Positions 6,226 through 17,452 of a DNA stretch of 27,433 bases are shown here, one piece after another (position 1 is the first letter of the stretch; each line of letters begins with the position of its first letter). The DNA is from Loki-b32 sp964493385. GTDB taxonomy: Archaea; Asgardarchaeota; Lokiarchaeia; Sigyniarchaeales; SOKP01. The notes under the pieces are model-generated. The model saw nothing but the letters and a program-made list of their open reading frames with translations. It ran no database searches and was not told where the DNA came from. The stretch covers positions 1-27,433 of the forward strand of contig CAZBNW010000025.1 in assembly GCA_964493385.1 (NCBI GenBank), read 5' to 3'. Position numbers and translations under genes: made by a program.

Positions 6226-7404
6226 ATGTCTAAATCACCAGTACTTGAAAAAACTCCATTAATGGAACAATACGAAGAAGAAACAGGAAATCTCGCAATT
6301 TGGGAAGGTGAGCTTTCTAAGAATTATAAAAAGTGGAAAAAAAAGAAAGAACAAGAAGAAATTAAGCAAATGAAACAAGACATACTTTCTCAATCTCGTA
6401 TAGAAAAGAAAAAGATGAAAAAGGAATTTAAAGAAGATAAAGTTGCGGGTAAGGACTATGAACATTTAATAGTTGTTGAAAACCTTCATAAGACTTATTT
6501 ATTAGGGACTACAGCTGTTGCAGCACTTCGCGGCGTTGATTTAACAATAGATAATGGTGATTTCATTGATATTATGGGCCCATCAGGTTCTGGAAAAACA
6601 ACCCTTCTTAATTTAATAGGTGGACTTGACACTCCTACCAGAGGAAAAATCTTTCTAGAAGGGGCTAACATAAGTATGCTGTCAGATAACGATCTTGCAG
6701 AAATCCGAAGAGAGAGAATAGGATTTGTGTTTCAATTTTATAATTTGCTTCCCCAGATGACTGCTTTGGAAAATATTATGGTACCTTTACATTTTTCAGG
6801 GAAATTAAGTCGTCGAGGTAAGAGGAAAAAAGCGATGGATCTTCTAAGGTTAGTAGGTTTAGATGAAAGAGCACATCACGCTCCTTCAGAATTGAGCGGA
6901 GGTGAACAACAGAGAGTTGCTGTAGCAAGAGCTTTCGCAAATGATCCTGCGATATGTGTATTAGATGAGCCAACAGGTGATTTAGATTCAAAAACAGGAG
7001 TTATGATTTTAAACCTTCTTAGAGATTTAAATAAAAGAGGAGCAACCTTTATTGCGGTAAGTCATGATGCTGCCGTTTCTGAATTTGCAACAAGAGTTTT
7101 TCATATGAGAGATGGAAAGCTTACTCATGAAGGGAAAATAGGTGGCTTAAAAGAAACTGAGATTATGCAACTTAAAAGAAAGCAAGAAACCGAAATAAAT
7201 AAAGAAAAGTGTAAAAGTAAGATTTTCCAGTATCTTTATGCAAATCAGGGAAAATTAGAAATTCCCTTAAGTGATATTAAAAATAGTATTCCCAATTCTA
7301 TAATTATGAATTTACCAGAACACTTTTATGATATATTGCAGGAATTAATCGAAGAAAACAATTTTTTTGGAAGAATTGAAGGAGAGCTATTAATTTTAAA
7401 TTAA
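6226..7404 (+). CDS. ABC transporter ATPase (MacB/LolD type) with extra N-terminal coiled-coil and C-terminal domain
   Basis: Energises the FtsX-type permeases encoded beside it, from the cytosolic face. The ATPase core is about 80-305: Walker A GPSGSGKTT at 118-126, Q-loop Gln170 (FVFQFYNLLP), signature LSGGEQQ at 223-229, Walker B ICVLDEPTGDLD at 243-254 with catalytic Glu248, and the His280 switch. The family is usually about 225-240 residues; this one is 392. The first 75 residues are highly charged and coiled-coil-like (KKWKKKKEQEEIKQMK). Residues about 325-392 follow the ATPase as a separate helical unit ending in ILQELIEENNFFGRIEGELL, which resembles a small winged-helix or PCI-end fold; this is tentative. 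First gene of the cluster, 48 bp before the permease, with its own promoter upstream. Confidence 0.93.
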   Translation: MSKSPVLEKTPLMEQYEEETGNLAIWEGELSKNYKKWKKKKEQEEIKQMKQDILSQSRIEKKKMKKEFKEDKVAGKDYEHLIVVENLHKTYLLGTTAVAALRGVDLTIDNGDFIDIMGPSGSGKTTLLNLIGGLDTPTRGKIFLEGANISMLSDNDLAEIRRERIGFVFQFYNLLPQMTALENIMVPLHFSGKLSRRGKRKKAMDLLRLVGLDERAHHAPSELSGGEQQRVAVARAFANDPAICVLDEPTGDLDSKTGVMILNLLRDLNKRGATFIAVSHDAAVSEFATRVFHMRDGKLTHEGKIGGLKETEIMQLKRKQETEINKEKCKSKIFQYLYANQGKLEIPLSDIKNSIPNSIIMNLPEHFYDILQELIEENNFFGRIEGELLILN

Positions 7405-7452
7405 AATTTCTTTAATAGGGGTTAAATCAAAATCTAAATTATTTTAAGTCAC

Positions 7453-10446
7453 ATGACACACATTAAGCTAATCTTTAAATATGCGTTTCTAGATTTAAGA
7501 AAACAAAAGATTAGAACTGTATTAGCTATTATAGGATTGCTGATTTCTATAGGACTTCTTACTGTAGTCTTATTTTTATCAGATTCTATTGCAGTGGGTT
7601 ATGCAGACTTTTTATCTATAGATTCTGGAAATCAAGATGCCGTAATCTCCGTAAGGCATTATAATGAAGAACCCAGTAATAGATCATCATACTTTGATTA
7701 TTATCCAATAATTGACAAAATTCAGAATACCTCCAATGCTATAGAATATTTTATTCCAAGAATGGATATACAGGGAACTGTTAAGAATAATTTAACAAAT
7801 GAAGATGAATGGACTACAATTTCAGCAATTAACTTTTCTCTAGAAAACACGATAAATTTTGGGAATTTTATATCTCCAATTTCTAATGAACCCCTTGATC
7901 TAGACGAATTGCCTTTAGATCATTGTGCAATTTATTATGGATTTAATGATATTATTAAATATTCTGAAAATGATACTATCGAAATTAAAATGCAACTGAG
8001 GCATGGAGATACAACGTTAAACAGGACAAAAAATCTGACGATAGGTAAAATTTTTGATTTTAACTTAAAATGGCCGGCAGAATATCGTAATAAGAATCTA
8101 ATTATAGTTGATATTAATACACTTTATCAGTATTTTGGGTTTGGAGAATTTGAAGGAAAATGCAGTGATTTAGTATTAACTTTAAAAGATAGTAGTCAAC
8201 TCTATGATATTAGGAATTTTGAAGGTTCAAAAATTATTGTGAAGAATATTATTGCCGATATTCAAATAGCAATAGGAATTAATGAATACAATATAGATTT
8301 ACCTAAATTACGTACTTTAGGATTTGCTGAATTTTTAAGTGTATTTATAGTTATAATTTTTGTTTTTGTATCAATTGTGGCTATGATGATTTCTGGGGTA
8401 CTTATTAATGGGATCTTAAAGACTTCTGTAGAAGAACGAATTAGAGAATTCGGGATATTCCGAACTTTAGGTGTGAATAAAAGATATAATTTAGCTATAG
8501 TATTAATGCAAGGTTTTTTATTATGTAATTTTGGGGCTATTTCAGGAATTGTCACAGCATTTCTTCTTTCTAATTATGTAATAATACCTTTTGCAAATAC
8601 AGTAGTTGCACAGAGTATGTTAGGTTTTGGTACGATACCTTTCTCTTTTACTTGGACGTCAATTTTTATATCATATATTATGGGTCTTGGTGTGGGAATG
8701 ATAGTCAGTATCGCTCCTGCTTATAAAGTGATGCGTCTTCAATTAATTGAATCAATTCACCCTTATCGCCATGAAGATACATTATATCATTTACAAAAAA
8801 AGGCTACAGTCAACTATAAACTAATTTTAGTTGGAATAATCCTAGCATTTAATGGAGGGTTTGTTTTTTATGTGATTCCAAGAATAATGGTTTCAAGCGA
8901 CATGACGTTATTCGCGGGAACATTGATAGCAATATTGCTAATATTTAATATTGGTTTAACGCTTGCAGGATTGGGATTAATACCTGTGATATTAAGGCTG
9001 GTAATTGAACTATTTCGACCATTAGCAAGAAAATTACATAATGTTATTAAGATTTTTGTTTTTCGATATCAGCGAAGAAATTCGAGTACTATCATGATTT
9101 TTGCATTGTCGTTCTCATTTGTTATTTTTACTTCATCTCTTATTAACACTTTATCGGCACAAGTAGGTGCTATGACTAAATTAAGGTTTGGATCAGATCT
9201 AGTTATTGAAACTACCGGATGGGAAGAACCTGAAGATGATTTTACAGGTATATTTGGAGGGGGATCTTTTAGTCCAATGACCAGTGAGGGGAGTTCTACT
9301 AAACCAATTTTCGATTCATTAGAAATACAGAATTTTGATACTTCTATTAACCCAAATAGAATCATTACCACTGAGTTTGAAGAAGAATTGTTGACTATAG
9401 AGGGTATTGAGAAAGTATCGTCTGTGTTAGCAAAACCTTATCAGTTAACTCAAATTTATGCTGAAGAAAATAAAGAATTTGTTGCAGAAATGGGTGATTA
9501 TACAGGATTAACTACCCAAGAAGTAACATTAATTGCAATTGATGAGGAATACCTTTTTACTGTAAAAAGTAAATATATTGAAATGACTTCGGGAAATTTA
9601 GAAAATGCTTTTAACAATCTTTTTCATAATAATCAAACATATACTTGCATTATTTCTGAAGCAATTTCAATAGATATGGCTTTATTGGTCGGGGATAATG
9701 TTCGAATTGTTATCCAGAGAGGAGATGAATTGGAAGTTTATCCTTTTTTAATTGTTGGAACAGCTAAAAGCATGCCTGGATTTTCTCAAGAGTTTGGAGC
9801 ATCACCAATGAGTGCACCTAGAGGTGGTGTGTTAATCTCTCAAGCAATATATATTGAAATTATGGACATTCCTCCAGTACCTTATTTAGATCGGATTTTT
9901 ATTAAACTTCGAGAAGATAAGTTATCAGAAGCTCAACATATTGAAGAAATTATTGATGAATCCTACCAAGCAGATTATAATTATGAATTATCCAATCTGG
10001 CAAGGAGGGTAGCGCAACAAGAATCAGCGTTTTATGTTCTAGACATTCTTTTTACTCTTATAGCTCTTACTACAGTATTTATATGTATTTTTGGATTGCT
10101 ATCTTCGTCATATTCGACGATTATTGAAAGGAAAAAAGAAATCGGTATAGTTAGAACCTTAGGTTTAAGAGGGAAAGAAATTAATCGTTTATTTATACTT
10201 GAATCCTTAATAATTATGTTTAGTAGTGGAACCATAGGAATTGTTGTGGGGTGGTTAACAGCATGGCTAGTAACATCAAATTTGATGGGTACTTTAGTAG
10301 GCATGCCAAATGTGTTGTATGTTCCTTGGTTCAACATTGTATTAATTTATGTTCTTTCTGTTATTATGATCTTTTTTGGATTGAAAATATTATTAAGAAA
10401 AGCCAGAAAGAAGAAAATTGTTGAAATTTATAGAGAGACACTTTAG
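7453..10446 (+). CDS. FtsX/MacB-type ABC permease with two FtsX cores (10 TM), permease 1
   Basis: 997 residues. Predicted topology: TM1 about 23-45, a large ectodomain about 50-288 (MacB periplasmic-core-like), TM2-4 at about 293-322, 346-378 and 400-422, TM5-6 at about 455-477 and 487-513, TM7 at about 545-568, a second ectodomain about 575-855, and TM8-10 at about 860-888, 912-940 and 958-982. Each FtsX core carries the cytosolic coupling motif after its first core helix: SVEERIREFGIFRTLG at 325-340 and ERKKEIGIVRTLG at 892-904. With two cores in one chain, it should pair with two ATPase subunits. Such proteins transmit ATPase motion to external partners or extract lipids and lipoproteins; the substrate is unknown. 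A colinear paralogue is encoded at 18683-21667. The next gene follows after 14 bp. Confidence 0.9.
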   Translation: MTHIKLIFKYAFLDLRKQKIRTVLAIIGLLISIGLLTVVLFLSDSIAVGYADFLSIDSGNQDAVISVRHYNEEPSNRSSYFDYYPIIDKIQNTSNAIEYFIPRMDIQGTVKNNLTNEDEWTTISAINFSLENTINFGNFISPISNEPLDLDELPLDHCAIYYGFNDIIKYSENDTIEIKMQLRHGDTTLNRTKNLTIGKIFDFNLKWPAEYRNKNLIIVDINTLYQYFGFGEFEGKCSDLVLTLKDSSQLYDIRNFEGSKIIVKNIIADIQIAIGINEYNIDLPKLRTLGFAEFLSVFIVIIFVFVSIVAMMISGVLINGILKTSVEERIREFGIFRTLGVNKRYNLAIVLMQGFLLCNFGAISGIVTAFLLSNYVIIPFANTVVAQSMLGFGTIPFSFTWTSIFISYIMGLGVGMIVSIAPAYKVMRLQLIESIHPYRHEDTLYHLQKKATVNYKLILVGIILAFNGGFVFYVIPRIMVSSDMTLFAGTLIAILLIFNIGLTLAGLGLIPVILRLVIELFRPLARKLHNVIKIFVFRYQRRNSSTIMIFALSFSFVIFTSSLINTLSAQVGAMTKLRFGSDLVIETTGWEEPEDDFTGIFGGGSFSPMTSEGSSTKPIFDSLEIQNFDTSINPNRIITTEFEEELLTIEGIEKVSSVLAKPYQLTQIYAEENKEFVAEMGDYTGLTTQEVTLIAIDEEYLFTVKSKYIEMTSGNLENAFNNLFHNNQTYTCIISEAISIDMALLVGDNVRIVIQRGDELEVYPFLIVGTAKSMPGFSQEFGASPMSAPRGGVLISQAIYIEIMDIPPVPYLDRIFIKLREDKLSEAQHIEEIIDESYQADYNYELSNLARRVAQQESAFYVLDILFTLIALTTVFICIFGLLSSSYSTIIERKKEIGIVRTLGLRGKEINRLFILESLIIMFSSGTIGIVVGWLTAWLVTSNLMGTLVGMPNVLYVPWFNIVLIYVLSVIMIFFGLKILLRKARKKKIVEIYRETL

Positions 10447-10460
10447 GGGGCCTAAAAATA

Positions 10461-13400
10461 TTGAGTAAAAATAAAATGGTAATTAGTTTTATTCTGATTC
10501 TAATAGTATTTCTTACGCCCCTAAATTTAAGTTTAAATTTTAACAACAAAAGGATAGATTTAGAAGAAAATAACTTAATAGACAAGAATGAGAATAATTT
10601 AAAACTATCTGATATTGCTGGATCAGATCTTTATGCTGAAAGTATTAATGCATATGTGGCAGGTAATAAATCTACAATAAAGCAATCTCTTTTTACAAAT
10701 GACACGAATATCCTTTCTCAATTTGATTCTAATGATCCTGCTTTCTATAAGTGTAATATAATTATAAGTGCTTCTAATGGAATTAATCCAGATATCCTCC
10801 CAACGATATTAACAGAAAGTGAAATCCCTTCTCAATTTGCTATGGGATTCAACAATTTTGTAGGGTTTCTTTATTATGATGAGGATTTAAATGCTGATGA
10901 TGCAGAATTAAGAGCAGAGAGAGCACTTGAGATAATTAAAAGAAAATTTTTGATTGATCTTATAATGGTTAATGTATCAGAACCGAATTTTTTTCCTTTT
11001 ATTGGTTCTTGCCCTAATTGGGAGTGTTTTCTTAGTGAACTTACAAATAATTTCCCAATGGATGGATATTGGAAAGCATTAGATGTTAATCGTCTAACTA
11101 ATCAAACATATATAGAAAATCATCATATTTCCTCAACTTTCATGCTCCTGAATTCATTAGATTTTTTTGAAGGAGATTTTGATATATCAACAGATCAAGT
11201 AAATTTCAACACAGAATCTATAGATTTATCGTTCTTAGAAAATTTAGAATTGGAAAACCTTATCGATCAATTGGATGCTGCATTAGAGAATTATGGAGAT
11301 TTATTTAATGCTACAATTTCAGAAGAAGAATTAGAACAATTTATTGAAATCTTCAGTTCACTTACACTTACGAATGATTCGCATTATACAAGTATATCAA
11401 TCCAATATGAAGGCTTGGATGAAGGAATACAAAGAATTAGCAAAAACCAATATAAATTCAATTTATGGGATGCATTAGGGTATAAAGGAGAAGCTTTAGG
11501 GCCAAGTGAAAAAATATACATTGCATTATCAGGTGCTTTCATGAGTGAGATCAAAATAAATTTATTATGTACGGACGTTATTGATGCCACTCCTTTAAAT
11601 TTTGAACTTTATGATTACCTTTTAGAACAAATAGGATTACTTTTTTATCTTGCAGGGATTGACTTTAATGTTCAAGAACTGGAAGATTATTCATTTGAAT
11701 TATTTTGGGTTAATGATGGAGGAATTAAACGATCTTATGTTAAACCCGTTAATCTACACGATTCAACTGATATCATTAATATGCTACAACAATTTGGATT
11801 TCAAGGCTTTTCATTTATTCCAACAGGAATTGTAAATCCCCTTGAAGATTTTTCAATTACTTATAATATTTCCAATTCAGAACCCAATCTATTACTTAAA
11901 AAAGAATTAATTGGAGAAAATGCATCATATGGAGCATTTCAAAACTTCTCTTACTATATTTCAGCGAAAAATGTTGGAAATGTAACTACTTGGGGTGTAC
12001 CTACTCCAATTTCAATAGAACTTGATTACTTTTTCCAAATATTAAGTCCATTTTTCTGGGAAAATCTTAAAAATGATATGTGGAATGTTATTAACATTGA
12101 ATATCCAAATCAATATGATTCTTTAGAAGATTTTTTTAATTTCGATGAAGACCCTCGAATTTTCTATTTTGATACCTTTGGTGTAGGCATTTTTGATACT
12201 TTTTATCCCAATCCTCTTAATATTACAAATTTATGGCCTTATAATAAAGATGCTGATGAAATCATTAATATAGTCTACCCTGCAAATCCCGGATATTTCG
12301 TTTTTCCTGCTAGCACCGTTAAAGAATTATTAACGAATAATAATAGTATTTGGAATGATGAGAATTGGAGATTAAGTCCTGGAGAGATTATCTCTTACCA
12401 AGTTGATAATGTTTCGATTTCAAATTTAGATACGTTTACTCCTTTTAATAGAAATAACTTTTCAATTGATATGGCTCCAGAAACTCCTGAAATTATTTCA
12501 GGGACATCATTAAGTGGAACAATCCCAGAAATGGCATTATCAAACGATAACGAAAGTTGGATAATCGGTTCTGTTAATAAATTTCTAGAAGAAAGAATTG
12601 AGCTCAATTTTATTTTCAAGAACGATACAAATATTGATTTTGTTAATAATACGTTAGAAAGACTTTCTATCATAATAAATCTCACCAATCCTGACAATTT
12701 AGAAGCTTTAAATTTTGAAATTTTTAATTTTACTTCAGAAGAATTTCGAGATATGAGTCCATATTTAGATTCGATTATAAATAATACTTGGACATTCTCA
12801 TTTGTGAATGATAATAAAAGTCTAGATTGGCTTTTTTATCCATTAGATATTGAAAATTATACAGTTCTTTTTAAAATCTTATGTTCTGATTCAGAACAGT
12901 TTAATATTTCAATTAATGATCTGGACATTGAGTTTTCCAAAAGGGACATCAATTTTAATGAAGACTCAGGATCTAGAGTCGTTTATGGCTCTTTAACTGG
13001 TAATGTTCAATTTGAGAGGCGATCTAATTCAATTCCACTTAGTACTTATAATGCCGCATCAATAATAGCCACATCACATCTAACTAACTATAGTTCAAAA
13101 CTGGGAGATTTAAATATATATACTATTACTTGTAAGAATATTGGCTCTAATCTTGCCAAAAATGTAACCGTTTCTTTATTAATTCCTGGTATAATTGATA
13201 ATGTTAATAATTTTACACTCCAAAATAGTAATTTGATATATTATTTATCTAAACTTGCTCCAGCTGAAGAAATAACATTAAATTTTACATTTTATGTACC
13301 AAATACAATTTCGATAAGTGAAACCTCAATTTTTTACAATAATCCTGAAAATATTGAAGGAGGTAATTCTTCTAGAATAATTAGTTTGACGAATGAGGTT

Positions 13401-14408
13401 TACGTTTCTGCACCTTTAGACTATGAGGATTTATTCCCATTTGTTAGAATAATTGAGATTAATTATAATAACAATGAATCAAATTCATTTAATAATGCTC
13501 CTGGGATAGGGGATATCTTTAATCTAACAGTAAATCTTAAGAACACGGGTCCAAATGGGTTTGAAATACCAGATCTCAACATCTCAATGAATGATCAATA
13601 TGGTGATCTAAAGAGAGTAGATAATAACACACTATATTTTAGAAATATCACTTATAATGAAATTATTTCTTTTAATATTACTTTAAAAAAGATAGGGTGG
13701 AGAGGATATTATTATCCTCCTATAAATTTTATTGAAAGTTCAGAAAGTAGGGCGTTGCAGATTTCTATATCATCATTCAAGATATTAGGGGTAATTAATT
13801 TTTCAATAAGTAAATCTGTGGATAAAAATCAAATAGAAATTGGAGATATAATAACTGTAAGCATTGTAGTGGAGAATACAGGAACTGTAAGCATTGAAAA
13901 TATAAAAGTCAATGATATGATTAGTTATTCTCAACTAGAATTTTCTTTGATAGAGGGAAAATTAGTTAATTTAATTGATTCCTTAGATCCAGGTGAAAAA
14001 GTTATGTTCAATTACACAATCAAGGGGAAAAAACAAGCTTTTGTAAGTTTAAAACCTGCAAATATAAAATTTTACTATTTTCATGAAAAAGAAGTGATAT
14101 CTAATATTGTTAATATAAAAATTATAACTCCAAAATTTAGACAATTTTATTTTATAGCTTTACCGTGTTTAGTAGTTTTCATAATTTTAATTGTATATAT
14201 TTGGCAAATTAAAAAATACAAAAAGAAAAGAAGGGAATTCCAAAGATCTGAGATGCACATTTTTGAACTTAGCTCAAGAGAAACAATTCTCAAGATAGAA
14301 CGTACCCTAAGAGACAGGTTAAGCATTTTAGCTAATAAATCTAAAGAAAAAATTATTAGTTTTGATTCAACTGAACCAATAGACAAATCAATGACTAGTA
14401 ATGAATAG
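10461..14408 (+). CDS. Giant membrane-anchored ectoprotein with DUF11/CARDB-like modules
   Basis: 1315 residues. Start is TTG, chosen because GGGGG (10446-10450) sits 10 nt before it; ATG at 10476 is an alternative that keeps the signal sequence (VISFILILIVFLTPL). A large ectodomain follows, rich in Asn and N-glycosylation sequons. The first 460 residues have no family I recognise. Four stretches resemble DUF11/CARDB surface modules, recognised by SAKNVGN, TCKNIGS, NLKNTGP and VVENTGT, near residues 475-520, 872-960, 1010-1070 and 1115-1190. One TM helix (about 1229-1249) is followed by a basic, coiled-coil-like cytosolic tail of about 65 residues. No catalytic motif is seen. It lies between the permease and the protease with 14- and 12-bp spacers, so it is probably a scaffold or ligand-binding partner of that complex. 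Confidence 0.83.
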   Translation: MSKNKMVISFILILIVFLTPLNLSLNFNNKRIDLEENNLIDKNENNLKLSDIAGSDLYAESINAYVAGNKSTIKQSLFTNDTNILSQFDSNDPAFYKCNIIISASNGINPDILPTILTESEIPSQFAMGFNNFVGFLYYDEDLNADDAELRAERALEIIKRKFLIDLIMVNVSEPNFFPFIGSCPNWECFLSELTNNFPMDGYWKALDVNRLTNQTYIENHHISSTFMLLNSLDFFEGDFDISTDQVNFNTESIDLSFLENLELENLIDQLDAALENYGDLFNATISEEELEQFIEIFSSLTLTNDSHYTSISIQYEGLDEGIQRISKNQYKFNLWDALGYKGEALGPSEKIYIALSGAFMSEIKINLLCTDVIDATPLNFELYDYLLEQIGLLFYLAGIDFNVQELEDYSFELFWVNDGGIKRSYVKPVNLHDSTDIINMLQQFGFQGFSFIPTGIVNPLEDFSITYNISNSEPNLLLKKELIGENASYGAFQNFSYYISAKNVGNVTTWGVPTPISIELDYFFQILSPFFWENLKNDMWNVINIEYPNQYDSLEDFFNFDEDPRIFYFDTFGVGIFDTFYPNPLNITNLWPYNKDADEIINIVYPANPGYFVFPASTVKELLTNNNSIWNDENWRLSPGEIISYQVDNVSISNLDTFTPFNRNNFSIDMAPETPEIISGTSLSGTIPEMALSNDNESWIIGSVNKFLEERIELNFIFKNDTNIDFVNNTLERLSIIINLTNPDNLEALNFEIFNFTSEEFRDMSPYLDSIINNTWTFSFVNDNKSLDWLFYPLDIENYTVLFKILCSDSEQFNISINDLDIEFSKRDINFNEDSGSRVVYGSLTGNVQFERRSNSIPLSTYNAASIIATSHLTNYSSKLGDLNIYTITCKNIGSNLAKNVTVSLLIPGIIDNVNNFTLQNSNLIYYLSKLAPAEEITLNFTFYVPNTISISETSIFYNNPENIEGGNSSRIISLTNEVYVSAPLDYEDLFPFVRIIEINYNNNESNSFNNAPGIGDIFNLTVNLKNTGPNGFEIPDLNISMNDQYGDLKRVDNNTLYFRNITYNEIISFNITLKKIGWRGYYYPPINFIESSESRALQISISSFKILGVINFSISKSVDKNQIEIGDIITVSIVVENTGTVSIENIKVNDMISYSQLEFSLIEGKLVNLIDSLDPGEKVMFNYTIKGKKQAFVSLKPANIKFYYFHEKEVISNIVNIKIITPKFRQFYFIALPCLVVFIILIVYIWQIKKYKKKRREFQRSEMHIFELSSRETILKIERTLRDRLSILANKSKEKIISFDSTEPIDKSMTSNE

Positions 14409-14420
14409 AGGGGATTTGAA

Positions 14421-17400
14421 ATGAGAAAAAAACAATTTCGCTCCATTTTTATATTAATAATTCTGGTATTTTCATTTTCTAGCTTATTCCTTAATAATTC
14501 ACAATTAAAAGGGTTCTCAAGTGAAATTTTGGAGGACAATCAAAATGAAACTACCCCTAAAGTCTCAAGTGGTTATAATGAAAATATTATTGTTTTTTTC
14601 AATAAATCATCATACAATAACACAGTAAAAAATACGTTTATATCTTACGGAGGTACAATTAAAACAGAATGGAATAATAAATTCAATTCTATATCTGGTT
14701 TTGCTGGAGTTATGCCAAATGAAACAAAAATAATATTATTTCAACAAGATTTTCCAGATGCAAATATTGAAAATAATGAGCTTATAGAAGCTCAAATGAA
14801 TTACGCTTCTATTCAATCTGGCGCTATCAATTCTACATGGTATTTAAATGGACTAAAAGGTAATACTAATTCTTCTGTAGCAGTATTAGATACAGGAGTT
14901 AATCCTAATCATAATTTTTTTCCAAATGGATATAATCTACTTGATTTTAGCAGTGACATTATAGGTTGGGAAAATTTTATTGATACAGAGCCTATATCTG
15001 ACGATAATGGCCATGGAACTTTAATATCTTCGATTATTTCTGGAACTGGTAAAGATCCATATGACTCTAATAATCCCTCGATAATTAATATCCAAGGAAA
15101 TTATTCTCATACAGAATTATTCGATGAATACTCTCTTTCAAAAAACTATACATTAAAAATCTTTTCTTTTAATGCTTCAAAACCAGATACGAATATTTCA
15201 ATTTATTCAATATGGGATTGGGAAGTTGGTGGAATAGATGGATTTTGGTTTGAATTGTATCAAAATGATACTTTAGTTAAATCTTCTTATAATGCAACTC
15301 GTAATATATATTATAATATAAATCATACTTTTAACCAGAACACACTAGGAGTTTATGATATATATATTAGATATCATAAGACGCTTTTAAGTAAACCAGT
15401 TTTTTCATTCAATACAACAGTATCTTATTTCCCCGAAGGTTATATTGAAAATAGAAATCATTTTACAGGTATTGCAAATGCTACAAAAATCGTTGCTTAT
15501 AAAATTTTAAATCATTCAGGAAAGGGTTATACTTCTGATTTAATCTCAGCTCTCGCAAGCGTAATACAAAATAGGGATGGATACCATATTGTTAGTGTTT
15601 GTTTAAGTGTTGGTACTTTAGGAGAAGATGTGGTAGCTGTTAATGCTGTTATAGACGAGGTAATAGAGAATGGAATAATGGTAGTTATTGCTGCTGGAAA
15701 TACGGGTGTAGAAGTTTCGGATTCTTTAAACAAATTGGCTGAAAATAAAAATGCAATTGTAGTTGGTGCCATAAATGATAAAGATCAGGTTGCTTCTTAC
15801 AGCAGTATGGGAAAAGAACTTGAAAACATTATCAAACCAGATATTGTTGCTCCTGGTGGTAGTAAATTGCCAAGTCATCGTTCAATAATTGGTGCTAATG
15901 GCGAGTTCGATAAAGCTACCCCAGCTTACGGCACTTCAATTGCGACTGCCATAGTTTCTGCTGCTATCAATATTTTAATAGAGGCAGGGTGGAATAACTG
16001 GAATGAATGGAATAATTTAAGTTTAACAAAATGGGTCAAGCACATTAAAGCGTATTTATTAATGACGGCCTCAGAAACTAATCTTGAAAGAGAGGATGAC
16101 CCATCAACTACAGCTGATGAGAGTGAATACTCGCCATCTTTATCTCTTGCTCCTTTGACTATTGGCTTAAAAGATATTCATGAAGGATATGGAAGATTAA
16201 ATATCCAGGCAGCTATTGATGCTTTAACTAAAAAAATAGGGATTAACAGCTCCACAAATGGAAACTTAATAAGTTCTCAAGAAAATCCTCTTGGAACACA
16301 CGTGTTTGCTCGCCAAATCATATTAAAGAAAGATATTCAATATTCATTTAATTTATCAGTAGTAGACACAAACGCTAATTTTCGTATGTTTTTGTTTTCG
16401 AATGAATCAAATCAATATGGTGAGCCAATTCTGCTACAATCTTCTAGAAAATTGTATGGCGATTTTGATCATTTCTATTTCACCCCTAAACAAAATCAAA
16501 CTAATTGTATTATCACTATAAAAGCAATTGAAGGAATGAGCGATTTTACATTGAATATTTCAACTGTTAAAAACAACGATAGCCCTGAATTAAGAGTCCC
16601 TGAAATAGATTATATAGGAGGTTCGAAAAATACAACAATTATGAGTGAACAAGAATTTTTGGGTTATGAACCAAATAAGAATTATAGTATAGATAGTTAT
16701 AGGTTTTATATCGAATATTATGATAATGATACTTCCAATGTTCCCCCACAAGAAGTTTATGTATCTATTATAGGAACATCTAAAAACTACACATTAACTC
16801 AGCTTTTCCCTCAAGATAACAATTATACTGATGGAGCAGTATTTAGGAGCGATTATATTCAATTTCCTAAACCTGAAACATATCAATATTTTTTTATTGC
16901 CAGTGATGGCAAAAACAAGACAGGATATCCAGAAACCGGATACCTAAAAATTACAATTGAATTTCCAACTGATAGCATCCAATTCCCACATCGTCATAGT
17001 TTTAATGAAGGAATTGGAAATTGGAGTTATACTGGTACCGGATGGGAATTACTTAACCAAAGTAATATAAATGATAACAGATCAAGAATATATGAGGATT
17101 CATGGAATTCTTTATATTTTGGTATATATCATAATTATCCACTAAATTATACATATCAACCTATTAATTTAGTTGAAGATCCATTTCCAAATGGCTCTTT
17201 AATTAGTCCATTATTTAATTTAACGAGTCTTAATGAAAATACTACACACCCTTACGCAAAATTTGGATTTAGAGTAAGTATTAATGCAGGCGACTTTATT
17301 TATTTACAAATAAATCTAAATTGGACTGGATGGATAACTTTAAGAACATATACTAATATAGAACAAGAATGGTTTTTGGAGGAAATTAATTTAACTCAAT

Positions 17401-17452
17401 ATATAGGGTATTTTATCCAATTTAGGTTTGAAACTTCTCTAGATGATACTTT
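14421..17452 (+). CDS. Secreted subtilisin-like serine protease, N-terminal part up to assembly gap
   Basis: ATG at 14421 follows a strong Shine-Dalgarno GAGGGGAT (14408-14415). Residues 1-25 are a signal peptide and about 53-125 an inhibitor-I9-like propeptide. The S8 protease domain has a complete triad: Asp157 (AVLDTGV), His198 (NGHGT) and Ser506 (GTSIATA), plus oxyanion Asn427 (AAGNTG). Between His198 and the next conserved strand (about 347) lies an extra beta-rich domain of about 135 residues. After the protease come a PPC-like domain (about 625-715), an Ig-like domain (about 715-855) and a jelly-roll module starting HSFNEGIGNWSYTG near 858. The coding frame runs into the N-run at residue about 1011. 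The 3' piece at 17553-18651 most likely belongs to the same gene. Expected to act outside the membrane. Confidence 0.93.

Noticed and set aside
14147..14539. 130-codon minus-strand open frame across the junction of the ectoprotein and subtilase genes
   Set aside because: It lies opposite two clear coding regions and a Shine-Dalgarno site, and shows no recognisable protein features.
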